A model generated the notes under the pieces. The model ran no database searches, was not told where the DNA came from, and worked only from the letters and a program-made list of their open reading frames with translations. Shown here one piece after another: positions 34,903 through 43,718 of a DNA stretch of 64,000 bases. The first letter of the stretch is position 1; each line of letters begins with the position of its first letter. The position numbers were made by a program, and so were the translations under genes. This DNA comes from Bryobacterales bacterium (GTDB lineage Bacteria > Acidobacteriota > Terriglobia > Bryobacterales > Bryobacteraceae), in contig JADZBH010000030.1 in NCBI GenBank assembly GCA_020852175.1, forward strand, positions 1 to 64,000, read 5' to 3'.

Positions 34903-36159
34903 TTACACCCGCTCCGGCACGACATACGGTTTCCGGTATTCGCGCGTCAGCATCCGGTTGGCCTCCGCATCTGCGCTGAACTGCATCCGGGTCTCGTCGA
35001 ACCGGAGCTTCCGTCCCACGCGGTAGCTGATGTTCCCCAGATGGCAATACGCCGTGGAGATAGCCGTCTCCTCGATTTCGGCCCGCAGCAGCTTTGGATT
35101 CCGCGCCCGTACCGCCTCCGCGAAGTTCGCGAAATGGCTCTCGTCTTTCGGGTACTCCGTCTCCGGCTCCAACTCCTTGTTCCGGCCCATCCGCACGCGG
35201 AACCGCCCGTTGTCCGCGATGTGCATGTGGCCCTTGGTCCCGAAGAAATCCCACGACATCGGCTCAGCCGTGTACAGCCCGCGCAACTGCCCCACCATCA
35301 TGGTTCCGTCGGCGAAGGTCCACGTCACGTTTTGCGTGTTCGGCGTCTGCGCCTGATCCTTGTAGCCGAAGCGCCCGCCGCTGGATTCCACCGCCGCCGG
35401 CAGCCGCTTGTTCATCCCCCACCGCAGGACGTCGATCATGTGAATGCCGTTGTTGCCCAACTCGCCATTGCCGAAATCCCAGAACCAGTGCCAGTTGTAG
35501 TGCACCAGATTCTCGTGATAAGGCTGCATGGGCGCCGGGCCCACCCACAGATCCCAGTTCAACCACCCCGGCGGTTCCTTCACCGGCTTGAACCCGATGG
35601 AGTCCCGGGTTCCTGGAAAGGTGAAATTCCCCTGGTAGATCTCGCCGATTCCGCCGCCATGAATCAGTTCGATCGCCTTCCGGAACCTGCCGTACCAGCG
35701 GCGTTGCGTGCCCCCGGCGGCGATGCGCTTGTACTTCCGCGCGGTCTCCACCAACTTGGTTCCCTCCCACACGTTGTGCGAGACGGGCTTCTCCACATAC
35801 ACGTCCTTGCCTGCCTGCATCGCCCAGATCGCCGTCAGCGTGTGCCAGTGGTTTGTCGTGGCGATCGTGACCGCGTCGATCTCCTTGTCGTCGAAGATCC
35901 GCCGCATGTCGGCGTCGATCCTCGGCTTCTTTCCCGTGCGTTTGTAGATCTCTCCCGCCGCGGTTTCCGTCCGGTTCCCGTCGGGGTCGACCAGCGCCGC
36001 CACCTCGATGTTTCCCTCCGGCGCCATCTCCCGGATGTGGGCCGAACCGCGCGAGCCTACGCCAATTACCGCCACGCGCAACCGGTCGCCCGCCTGCGCC
36101 CAGCCCTGAGACGCGGCCGCCGTGGCCGCCGACACGAGAAAACTCCGCCGATTCACCAT
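34903..36159 (-). CDS. Tat-exported Gfo/Idh/MocA-family oxidoreductase
   Basis: 418 residues from ATG 36159. The Tat signal NRRSFLVSAATAAASQGWAQA is clear. A Rossmann domain (LRVAVIGVGSRGSAH, VAALVDPDGNRT) and the EKPVSH motif with the family lysine follow, then the C-terminal alpha/beta domain. Exported Gfo/Idh proteins with Tat signals are frequent in Acidobacteria and Planctomycetes and are thought to oxidise or modify sugars with a bound cofactor. The upstream gene at 36281 on the same strand also carries a Tat signal, so the two may act together. Confidence 0.87.
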   Translation of the reverse strand: MVNRRSFLVSAATAAASQGWAQAGDRLRVAVIGVGSRGSAHIREMAPEGNIEVAALVDPDGNRTETAAGEIYKRTGKKPRIDADMRRIFDDKEIDAVTIATTNHWHTLTAIWAMQAGKDVYVEKPVSHNVWEGTKLVETARKYKRIAAGGTQRRWYGRFRKAIELIHGGGIGEIYQGNFTFPGTRDSIGFKPVKEPPGWLNWDLWVGPAPMQPYHENLVHYNWHWFWDFGNGELGNNGIHMIDVLRWGMNKRLPAAVESSGGRFGYKDQAQTPNTQNVTWTFADGTMMVGQLRGLYTAEPMSWDFFGTKGHMHIADNGRFRVRMGRNKELEPETEYPKDESHFANFAEAVRARNPKLLRAEIEETAISTAYCHLGNISYRVGRKLRFDETRMQFSADAEANRMLTREYRKPYVVPERV

Positions 36160-36280
36160 AAGAGCCACCAGTGTACCGCCATCGTACCCGCCGGGAACGC
36201 AGCCATTCGTCCCCCGTGCATGCTCCATGCCTGTGGATGGCGGCGGCCCCGGCTCCCGGCGCCGGGCTTGCCTGGCGCGC

Positions 36281-37270
36281 TCAGACGCGGAAGTGCGGCT
36301 TCAGCATCTCCATGAGGCGGTCGAGTTCGTGGAGGTCGGCGGCATCCATGGTGAAGCGGCGCGTACGGCGCATGACGACGTTCTTGAAGATGCCGCGGCG
36401 GCGGAGGATCTCCTTCTGAATCACGAAGGTTGTGCGCCGTTCGAGCACGGCGGAGAGCAGGAACTTTTCAAACAAAGTGAGCGATTCCTCTTTTTTGCCG
36501 GCATGGAAAAGATCCCAGATCTCGGTCTGGATGTCGGCGAAACCCGCGCCGGCCATGGTGCCGCCCGAGCCGCGCTCCATCTCCTGGTACAGGTACATGG
36601 CGCCGCCGCCTGTGGAGGGGATGAGTTGGCGCTTGCGCTCCTTCACGACGCGCGTCACGTCGTGGGGCACGTCGCCGGCCTCCAGTTTCAGTATGCGCAG
36701 GGAGGGAATGCGGTCGGCCATCCGCAGCAGGAAGTCGGTGGACATGCCGGCGTTGGAAACCTGGATGCACATGGGCAGCTTCGAGACCGAGGCGACCGAG
36801 GTGAAGTAGTCGGCCATGATCTCGTTGTCGCCGGTGCCGTCGGTGGGTCCGAGGACGTGGAGGCCGTCGGCGCCGATCTTTTCGGCGTGGCGGGCGTAGT
36901 CCATGGCTTCGAATTTGTTGGCGCCGTGGACGCCGATGAGGACGGTGGTGCGGCCTTTGGCTTCCTTGACGACGGCTTCGGAATGGCGCATGCGCTCGTT
37001 ATAGGAAAGCGAGTTGGTTTCGCCGGCGCCCGCGGGCCACACGACGCCGTGGATACGGCCGCGGGCGAGAAAATCGGTCTCTTTGCGAAGCGACTCCTCG
37101 TCGAGGGAAAGGTCGTCGTGGAAGGGCGTCTGCATGATGACGAAAATGCCCTCCCAGGCGCGCCCTGCGGCGGCTTGCGGGGCGGCGGCGAGCGGAGCGG
37201 CCAGCGGCGCGGCGGCCGAAATGGCGGCTGCGCCGCGAAGGAAACCCCTGCGGTCAAATGAACGGGTCAT
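36281..37270 (-). CDS. Tat-exported DapA/NanA-superfamily protein
   Basis: 329 residues with an N-terminal DRRGFLRGAAAISAAAPLA Tat signal. The body is a DHDPS-type barrel: PFHDDLSLDEESLRKETDF, RRDTVLIGVHGANKFEAM-type segments and the Schiff-base lysine in RILKLEAGD. The pair of threonines in the usual GTTGE is absent (WPAGAGETN), and the catalytic Tyr of the YY motif is not seen (HVLGPTDGT). So this is a DapA-like aldolase/lyase with an altered active site, and the reaction is unknown. Export of such a barrel is unusual. Precedes the Gfo/Idh gene on the same strand. Confidence 0.75.
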   Translation of the reverse strand: MTRSFDRRGFLRGAAAISAAAPLAAPLAAAPQAAAGRAWEGIFVIMQTPFHDDLSLDEESLRKETDFLARGRIHGVVWPAGAGETNSLSYNERMRHSEAVVKEAKGRTTVLIGVHGANKFEAMDYARHAEKIGADGLHVLGPTDGTGDNEIMADYFTSVASVSKLPMCIQVSNAGMSTDFLLRMADRIPSLRILKLEAGDVPHDVTRVVKERKRQLIPSTGGGAMYLYQEMERGSGGTMAGAGFADIQTEIWDLFHAGKKEESLTLFEKFLLSAVLERRTTFVIQKEILRRRGIFKNVVMRRTRRFTMDAADLHELDRLMEMLKPHFRV

Positions 37271-37336
37271 GAAGAATCTGTATCACAAATGGGGCGGCGG
37301 CGGAGCGCGCGCCGGACGCCGAACGTTGAGGCGGCG

Positions 37337-37344
37337 GCTACAAT
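37337..37344 (+). promoter_or_regulatory. Possible -10 box for nadE
   Basis: GCTACAAT with TACAAT (5 of 6) ends 13 nt before ATG 37358, leaving a leader of only about 6 nt. It follows the same GCTAnnnT pattern as at 9789. Confidence 0.35.
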
Positions 37345-37357
37345 GGTGGTTTCCTGC

Positions 37358-39007
37358 ATGAAAATCGCTTTGGCACAGATCAATACGACCGTGGGAGACC
37401 TGTCGAAAAACGTCGACCTGATCCTGGAGACGGCGCGGCGCGCGGCGGCGGGCGGCGCGCAGGTGGCCGTGTTTCCCGAGTTGACCATCACGGGGTATCC
37501 GCCGCGGGACCTGCTGGAGAAGCCCAGCTTTCTCGAACGGGCACAGGAGGAATTGTCACGGCTGACCGCGGCGACCAAGGGGTTGGATCTCGACCTGATC
37601 GTGGGCGCGATCGGACCGTCGGTGGACGACACGGGCAAGCGCGTGACCAACCGGGCCGTGGCGATTCGCGACGGCGCGGTGCGGTTCGTGCAGATCAAGC
37701 GGCTGCTGCCCACCTACGACGTGTTCGACGAGGGACGCTACTTCGACGAGGGGCCGGCGCAGGCGCTGACCGTGCTGCGCGGCAGGCCCGCCGGTCTGAT
37801 CGTGTGCGAGGACGCCTGGAACGACAAGCAGTTCTGGGAGCGGCGGCTGTATGAAAGCGACCCGGTGGAGGACCTGGCGCGGGCGGGCGCGCGCGTGATG
37901 ATCTCGATCAACGCCTCGCCCTACCACATGGGCAAACGGGCGCAGCGCCGCGAGATCTTTTCCACCGCCGCGCGCCGGCACAAGACGCCTTTCGTCTACG
38001 TGAACCTGGTGGGCGGAAACGATCAACTGGTGTTCGACGGATCGAGCTTCGCGATGGACGCCGAAGGGCGCGAGATCGCGACGGCGAAAAGCTTCGACGA
38101 GGACCTGGTGTTCGTGGATCTCGACGCGGGCACGGGCGGCCGGCACGCGAACCTGCCCGTGGAAACCGAGGCCGTCTACGAAGCGCTGGTGCTGGGGACG
38201 CGCGATTACCTGCGCAAGTGCGGTTTCAAAAGAGTGCTGATCGGGCTGTCTGGCGGCATCGATTCCTCGATCGTGGCCTGCATCGCCGTGGACGCGGTGG
38301 GACGCGAGAACGTGGCCGGATTCGGCATGCCGGGGCCGTATTCGAGCGGCCATTCGGTGGACGACGCGCGGGCGATGGCGGAGCGGCTGGGCATACGGTT
38401 CGAACTCGTGCCCATCAGGGATCAGTACGAGGCGTTCCTGAAGACGCTCGATCCCGTGTTCGGCAACGCGCCGCGCGACGTGACCGAGGAGAACCTGCAG
38501 GCGCGGTTGCGCGGCGTGATGCTCATGGCGGCGTCGAACAAGTGGGGCGCGCTGGTGCTGACGACGGGCAACAAGAGCGAACTGGCGGTGGGCTACTGCA
38601 CGTTATACGGCGACATGTGCGGAGGACTGGCGGTGATCAGCGATGTGCCCAAGACGCTGGTGTACGAAATTTCGCGCGTGGCCAACCGCAGGCACGGCGG
38701 CGCGATTCCGGAAAGCGTGTTCGTGAAACCGCCGTCGGCCGAGTTGCGGCCGGACCAGAAGGACACCGACTCGTTGCCGCCGTATGAGGTTCTGGACGCG
38801 ATTCTGCGCGACTATGTGGAGGAGTGCCGCGCGCCCCGCGAGATCGCCGCGCGCCAGGGTTTGCCGCTCGAACTGGTGCGCGACATCATCAACAAGGTGG
38901 ACCGCAACGAATACAAACGGCAGCAGGCCGCGCCAGGGTTGAAAGTGACGACGAAGGCGTTTGGCATGGGACGGCGATTCCCCATAGCCCAAAGGTTCTC
39001 CGAATGA
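37358..39007 (+). CDS. nadE: Glutamine-dependent NAD+ synthetase
   Basis: Converts deamido-NAD+ to NAD+ using glutamine nitrogen; about 549 residues from ATG 37358, downstream of the possible -10. The N-terminal CN-hydrolase domain has the Glu-Lys-Cys triad: E in FPELTITGYPPRD, K in VQIKRLLPTYD and C in LIVCEDAW. The C-terminal synthetase has the PP-loop GLSGGIDSSIVA and later TTGNKSELAVGY. The glutaminase domain means no ammonia-only form is needed. Its stop (TGA 39005-39007) overlaps the ATG of the next gene (ATGA), so the two are translationally coupled. Confidence 0.95.
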   Translation: MKIALAQINTTVGDLSKNVDLILETARRAAAGGAQVAVFPELTITGYPPRDLLEKPSFLERAQEELSRLTAATKGLDLDLIVGAIGPSVDDTGKRVTNRAVAIRDGAVRFVQIKRLLPTYDVFDEGRYFDEGPAQALTVLRGRPAGLIVCEDAWNDKQFWERRLYESDPVEDLARAGARVMISINASPYHMGKRAQRREIFSTAARRHKTPFVYVNLVGGNDQLVFDGSSFAMDAEGREIATAKSFDEDLVFVDLDAGTGGRHANLPVETEAVYEALVLGTRDYLRKCGFKRVLIGLSGGIDSSIVACIAVDAVGRENVAGFGMPGPYSSGHSVDDARAMAERLGIRFELVPIRDQYEAFLKTLDPVFGNAPRDVTEENLQARLRGVMLMAASNKWGALVLTTGNKSELAVGYCTLYGDMCGGLAVISDVPKTLVYEISRVANRRHGGAIPESVFVKPPSAELRPDQKDTDSLPPYEVLDAILRDYVEECRAPREIAARQGLPLELVRDIINKVDRNEYKRQQAAPGLKVTTKAFGMGRRFPIAQRFSE

Positions 39008-41361
39008 GAGGCGCGTGGCGGGCGCTATCGTATCTGGGCCTGATGCTGTGCGCGGCGGGCGCGGCGTGGCCGCAAGCCTCGCGCGCCGTGCGCGTGGGGC
39101 CGCTCGCGAGCGGCCGCGGCGCACTGTTGCCCACGGGGTGGCTGGTGCGTCCTGCGGGCACGCAGGCTGCCCTGGACGGCTATCCGATGGCGAGCGTGGC
39201 GTCGCCGGACGGACGGTTCCTCGCCGTGCTGAGCAGCGGCGTGGACGAGGCCGTGCTCGCCGTGCTCGACGCCGGGACGGGCCGCAAGGTGAGCGCCGCC
39301 GTGCTGCCCGATGCCTGGCTGGGGTTGACGATCGCCGCCAACGGAAGACTGCTGTATGTGTCGGGCGGGGCGCGCGGGCAGGTGCATGAGTTCGCGCTGG
39401 ACGATCAGGGGCATCTCGAACGGAAGCGCACCTTCACGACAGCGGAGAACCAGCCCTCGGGCCGCGATTTCATCGGCGACGTACAGTTGGACCCCGAGGG
39501 ACGTCTGCTGTATGCGGCGGAATTGCTGTCCAATCGAGTGCTGGTGATCAACCCGTCGTCCGGGCGCGTGATCGAGCGCTTCCAGACGGGGCGGCGGCCG
39601 TACCGGATTCTGTTTCACCCGGACGGCAAGTCGTTTTTTGTTTCGTCGTGGGCCGACGCGGCGGTGTACCAGCATGAGACGGCGAACGGGCAGCAGTTGA
39701 ACTTCCTGCGCGTGGGGCAGCACCCCACGGACATGGCCTGGCGTGAAAAACTGGCGTCGGACGAGGCCGCGGGCGAAACGGCGGCGGCGGGCGGGGGGAC
39801 CCCGGCCGGCGGCGATGCGGCGTTTCCCTGGAAGGCGCGGCTTTTCGTTGCCCTGGCGAACACGAACTCGGTGGCCGTGGCGGGCGTCAGCGAGTCGAAG
39901 GAGTTGCGGCGCATCGGAACGGTGAACGTGTCGGTCTACCCGCGGCATCCGGCGGGGATGACGCCGGGCGGGTTGGCGCTGTCGGCGGACAAGAACAAAT
40001 TGTTCGTGGTTTGTTCGGATGCCAACGCGGTGGCCGTGGTGGCGGTGAACAGCGGCGTGCCGCAGGTGGAGGGCTTCGTGCCGGCGGGCTGGTATCCTCT
40101 GGCGGCGCGGGCGATGGCGGACGGACGGCTGCTCGTGTTCAACGCGCGGGGCACGGGGCTGAGCGCCGGCGGCGGCCGCGCGGCACGGGGCGGACAGGCC
40201 GGTTCGCTTTCCCTGGTCGAACCTTTCGATGCGGCGCGGTTGATGCAGTATTCGCGGACGGTGATCGAGAACACCGCCTTCCGCGAGGAGAAACTGGACG
40301 CGGCGCATGACGAACTGCCGGGCCATCCGGTGCCGCGCGTGCGCGGCGAAACATCGCCCATCGAACATGTCATCTACGTGTTGAAAGGCGGGCAGACCTA
40401 CGATCATGTGCTGGGCGACGTAGCCGCCGGGGCGGGCGAAGCGAAATACGCGGTGTATGGAGAGACGGTGACCCCGAACCAGCACAAGCTGGCTCGCGAG
40501 TTTGCCCTGCTGGACAATTACTACGCCAGCGGCGAGGGCGAGGCCGACGGTTGGAATTGGGCCACGGCGTCGATCGCGCCGGACTTCGTGCAGAAGCTGT
40601 GGCCCGGCGTGCAGGCAGGGCGGAGAATCGGAATCGACCTGGAAGGAGATCCGGCGTCCCTGCCGCCTTCCGGGCGTCTTTGGCACCAGGCGATGGCGGC
40701 CGGTTTGCCGGTACGGAACTATGGCTTTGGCGTGACGAACAAAACCGCGGCGGGGAGCGATGGGGCGCAGGTGGAGCGGCGGCTCCACGATCTCGAACTG
40801 AGCCATGTAACGAATCTGAAGTTCCGCGGGCCCGACCCGGATTACCGCGACATCGACCGCGTGAAAGTGTTCCTCGACGATGTGGCGCAATGGGAGGCGG
40901 CAGGGCCGATGCCGCGTCTGGTGGTGGTGCGGTTGGGGAACGGCCGGACTGCGGGAACCGGGGCGGGGAAGGTGTCGCCGAAGTCGATGGTGGCCGATAA
41001 CGATCACGCGCTGGGGCTGCTGGTGGAAGCCGTGTCGCGGTCGAAATACTGGCCGAAGACGGCGATCTTCGTGGCGGAAAGCGACGGCGGGGCGGGTGCG
41101 GACCATGTGGACGCACACCGGGTTCCGGCGTTCGTGATTTCGCCGTACACCAGGCGCGGCGCGGTGGATTCGACGCTGTACACCACGGGATCGACGCTGC
41201 GGACGATTGAGTTGATTCTGGGGTTGAATCCGATGACCCACTTCGACGCCGGAGCAACGCCCATGGTGCGCGCGTTCACGACGGTGGCCGATCCCAGGCC
41301 GTTCGAAGCGGAAAAGCCGAGGATTCCTCTGGATGTGCGGAACCCGGGCGCGGGGCGGTAG
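39004..41361 (+). CDS. YncE-like beta-propeller fused to alkaline-phosphatase/phosphoesterase domain
   Basis: About 785 residues from ATG 39004 (ATGA overlap with nadE). The N-terminal signal peptide ends around WPQASRA. A YVTN/YncE beta-propeller (about 40-430) with repeated SPDGRFLAV, GRLLYVSG and HPDGKSFFVSS blades follows, then a PF04185-like phosphoesterase domain (about 455-770). In that domain the usual ENRTYD is KGGQTYDH, the DHVDAH block is present (GADHVDAHRVPAFVISPYTRRG), and the usual EDDxQxG is ESDGGAGA. Several metal-site positions are thus substituted. Common architecture in Acidobacteria; the substrate is unknown and catalysis uncertain. Confidence 0.8.
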   Translation: MRGAWRALSYLGLMLCAAGAAWPQASRAVRVGPLASGRGALLPTGWLVRPAGTQAALDGYPMASVASPDGRFLAVLSSGVDEAVLAVLDAGTGRKVSAAVLPDAWLGLTIAANGRLLYVSGGARGQVHEFALDDQGHLERKRTFTTAENQPSGRDFIGDVQLDPEGRLLYAAELLSNRVLVINPSSGRVIERFQTGRRPYRILFHPDGKSFFVSSWADAAVYQHETANGQQLNFLRVGQHPTDMAWREKLASDEAAGETAAAGGGTPAGGDAAFPWKARLFVALANTNSVAVAGVSESKELRRIGTVNVSVYPRHPAGMTPGGLALSADKNKLFVVCSDANAVAVVAVNSGVPQVEGFVPAGWYPLAARAMADGRLLVFNARGTGLSAGGGRAARGGQAGSLSLVEPFDAARLMQYSRTVIENTAFREEKLDAAHDELPGHPVPRVRGETSPIEHVIYVLKGGQTYDHVLGDVAAGAGEAKYAVYGETVTPNQHKLAREFALLDNYYASGEGEADGWNWATASIAPDFVQKLWPGVQAGRRIGIDLEGDPASLPPSGRLWHQAMAAGLPVRNYGFGVTNKTAAGSDGAQVERRLHDLELSHVTNLKFRGPDPDYRDIDRVKVFLDDVAQWEAAGPMPRLVVVRLGNGRTAGTGAGKVSPKSMVADNDHALGLLVEAVSRSKYWPKTAIFVAESDGGAGADHVDAHRVPAFVISPYTRRGAVDSTLYTTGSTLRTIELILGLNPMTHFDAGATPMVRAFTTVADPRPFEAEKPRIPLDVRNPGAGR

Positions 41362-41379
41362 CCCGCCCGAGGATCGAAA

Positions 41380-41685
41380 TCAGGTGGTGACGCGGCTGCC
41401 AAACTGGTAGGCGAGGCCAGCCAGGCACACCAGTTCCAGAACGCGCACGAATCCGCCGGCGAAACCGCCGAGGAACTCAAAGCGGAGGAGCAGCGCGCTG
41501 ACCACGCCCGCGTAGAGGATCCACTCGTTCAGAAAGCCGGGTACGGACAGGTGGAAGGAGACGACGGCCAGGTAGTAGAACAGAGGCCAGTTGTTGTCGG
41601 GCTTCGCGCGGAAACGCGTGATGATGATCCACACGGTGAACATCAGCATCACGAAAGTGGTGACGTTGCTGGCAGCGTAGCGCAC
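41380..41685 (-). CDS. Small membrane protein downstream of the MtrB-like barrel
   Basis: 101 residues with three to four hydrophobic helices (about 8-24, 34-51, 56-70 and 75-92). No family recognised, no cysteine pair and no heme motif. It is on the same strand as the barrel and decaheme genes, 45 nt beyond the barrel stop, so it may be the last gene of that operon. A role in electron transfer from the quinone pool is possible by position only. Confidence 0.55.
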   Translation of the reverse strand: MRYAASNVTTFVMLMFTVWIIITRFRAKPDNNWPLFYYLAVVSFHLSVPGFLNEWILYAGVVSALLLRFEFLGGFAGGFVRVLELVCLAGLAYQFGSRVTT

Positions 41686-41730
41686 GAATCCTAGTCCTCC
41701 GGAGTCTATCGGTTGCCCGGAAGCAAACGA

Positions 41731-43713
41731 TTAGAATGACCATAGCATGGAGGTGAAGCCGGTGTGGGCGCGGTAGCCGCGCAGGGAGGAAAACTCCTCC
41801 GCGTAGCGGTAGTATTGGTACCCGAAGTTCAGGCGTAACCGTGGATGGAGCCGGAAGGATACCCGCGCCTGGGGGGAGTCGAAGGTAAGGGGTAGCACCT
41901 GGACGCCAGGGAACGCACCGGTTCCGGCGGCCTGTTGGGCGCGGCCGTCGCCGGTGTCCTGGACGCGTGTGTAGCCCAGGCAGAGGTCGGCGCGCGAGGC
42001 CAGAGCGAAACGCACGGTGGCGTGGCCGGAGTGGATGTTGGACACATAGAGGGAACTCTGGGCGGCGGCGAGATCACCGGAGGCGAAGTAGGCGATGCCG
42101 GTGAGGGTGTCCAGGTGCTGCTTTCCGAAGCCGGCGTCAAAGGCGATGCCGCGGCGGGCGGACCAGGAGGCGTCCAGGGCATAATTGCGCGAACGGGAGC
42201 TGTGGCTGAACAGGGAGACCGAGTTGGTGTTGTAGTTGGTGCGCACGGCGGCGGACAGCAGCAGGGAACCTCGTTTGTACTGGCCTCGCGCGCCGAAGGC
42301 GTGGTAATTGCGCTCGCTCAGGGTGAGGAAGGGGCGGTTGGCGCGGCCCAGTTCCAGGTCAAAGTTGAAGGTGAGCGGTTTCGCCGGTTGCAGACGGATG
42401 CCGAACAGTCCCGAGTGGACGCGATTGGTTTGTTCGTTGGGGAGGCGTTCATTGAACGCGCCAATGGTTTCGGCCTCGACCGAGCGGATGCGGCGGTCGG
42501 AAACCTGGTATCCGGCGCGGAGGCCAAGCCAGCGGGCAGGGCGGAAGAGAGCGTCGGTGGCGTTGATGAAGCTGCGGATGCCAAGGTAGCGGAAATCGAC
42601 GATGGCGGCGCCGCCGAAGCCGTTTTGGACCTGTGTGAGCGTGGCGTTGCCTTCCATCCGGACCTGATGAAAAGCCGTGTGGTTGGTAAGGGTGACGGAT
42701 TCAACCGGGAAGAGGCTGATCGTGAAGTTGGCCGTGGTGACGGGGCGCGTGCCGGAACCGCCGGCGAAGAACTGCCGGTTGACGGCGGATCCCAGGCGGG
42801 AGGCGCCGATGGCGGATTCGTCGATGGCGAAGCCGCGGCGCGTGCCGGCGTAGGTGAAGCGGGCGCCGATAGCCAGCCAGCGGCCGGATTCGGCCAGCAG
42901 ATGGGCGCGCCAGAAAGGAGTGTCGCCGGAGTAGGCGTTCGCGGTGGAGAAGCGGGACAGCGTGGTGTTGTCGGCGGCGTTCAGTCCCGAGCCGTTGGAA
43001 AGGGAGAGCGGCGTATCCTCCAGGTAACGTTGCCATCCGCGCAGGAGAATCAGTTTGAGCTTGCGGTACTGCAACTGGCCGCCGAGCCGGAACTCCCGTT
43101 GCCTGCGGTGGATGTTGGCGAAGAGCGGAAACTCATCGCCGCGGTGCTGATCGAACAGGTTCTGGGTGTAGAGCCCGGCGCCTTCCTGCGAGTTACGGCT
43201 GTAGCCCATGAGGAACTGGAAGCGGCTTTCCGGCAGCAGCGTGAGGTCGTGGTCCTGCCACATACGGCTGGTGTTCAAGGAGTGCGCGCCCGGCTCCAGC
43301 GTGAGGCCGGGGTTGACATACCGGGAGATACGCCAGCTCAGGTCATAACGGTACCAGCGGTTGTGACGGATGCGGAAGGTGGCGGACTGGTAGGGATCGT
43401 TGCCCAGGCCCTGGGTGTTCAGCAGAACCTCGTCGAACAGCTTGCCGTGGCCCTCCTTGGAATTGATCGTGAGCGACGAGCCCAGCAGGCGGAGGCCATT
43501 GCCATAGTTGACGTCGGAGCGGTAGCCGGCTTCGTTGCCGTTGACGCCGTGAAGGCGGTAGCCGAGTTCCACGGAGTTGGTGACGTTGTAGCCGCGGACC
43601 TCGTCGCCGCGGAGCGGGCCCACGGACTCGGGCGTGGGCGCGGCGGGCGGCTGTGCGGACACAACGGCGGAGGCGGCGGCGATGAGGGCGAGCGTACGCG
43701 ATGTCATGTTCAT
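41731..43713 (-). CDS. Outer-membrane beta-barrel of a probable porin-cytochrome complex (MtrB/PioB-like)
   Basis: About 660 residues from ATG 43713 (MNMTSRTLALIAAASAVVSAQ signal peptide); a longer frame exists upstream but lies inside the cytochrome gene in another frame. The mature part is a continuous series of amphipathic strands rich in aromatic and Arg residues, ending in the outer-membrane signature TSMLWSF. Size (MtrB about 700) and position directly after a decaheme cytochrome support the MtrB/PioB/DmsF role, in which the barrel sheathes the cytochrome. It lacks the CxxC near the N-terminus of MtrB; only one cysteine is seen. The start is 5 nt after the cytochrome stop, so the genes are cotranscribed. 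Confidence 0.72.
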   Translation of the reverse strand: MNMTSRTLALIAAASAVVSAQPPAAPTPESVGPLRGDEVRGYNVTNSVELGYRLHGVNGNEAGYRSDVNYGNGLRLLGSSLTINSKEGHGKLFDEVLLNTQGLGNDPYQSATFRIRHNRWYRYDLSWRISRYVNPGLTLEPGAHSLNTSRMWQDHDLTLLPESRFQFLMGYSRNSQEGAGLYTQNLFDQHRGDEFPLFANIHRRQREFRLGGQLQYRKLKLILLRGWQRYLEDTPLSLSNGSGLNAADNTTLSRFSTANAYSGDTPFWRAHLLAESGRWLAIGARFTYAGTRRGFAIDESAIGASRLGSAVNRQFFAGGSGTRPVTTANFTISLFPVESVTLTNHTAFHQVRMEGNATLTQVQNGFGGAAIVDFRYLGIRSFINATDALFRPARWLGLRAGYQVSDRRIRSVEAETIGAFNERLPNEQTNRVHSGLFGIRLQPAKPLTFNFDLELGRANRPFLTLSERNYHAFGARGQYKRGSLLLSAAVRTNYNTNSVSLFSHSSRSRNYALDASWSARRGIAFDAGFGKQHLDTLTGIAYFASGDLAAAQSSLYVSNIHSGHATVRFALASRADLCLGYTRVQDTGDGRAQQAAGTGAFPGVQVLPLTFDSPQARVSFRLHPRLRLNFGYQYYRYAEEFSSLRGYRAHTGFTSMLWSF

Positions 43714-43718
43714 GGCCG

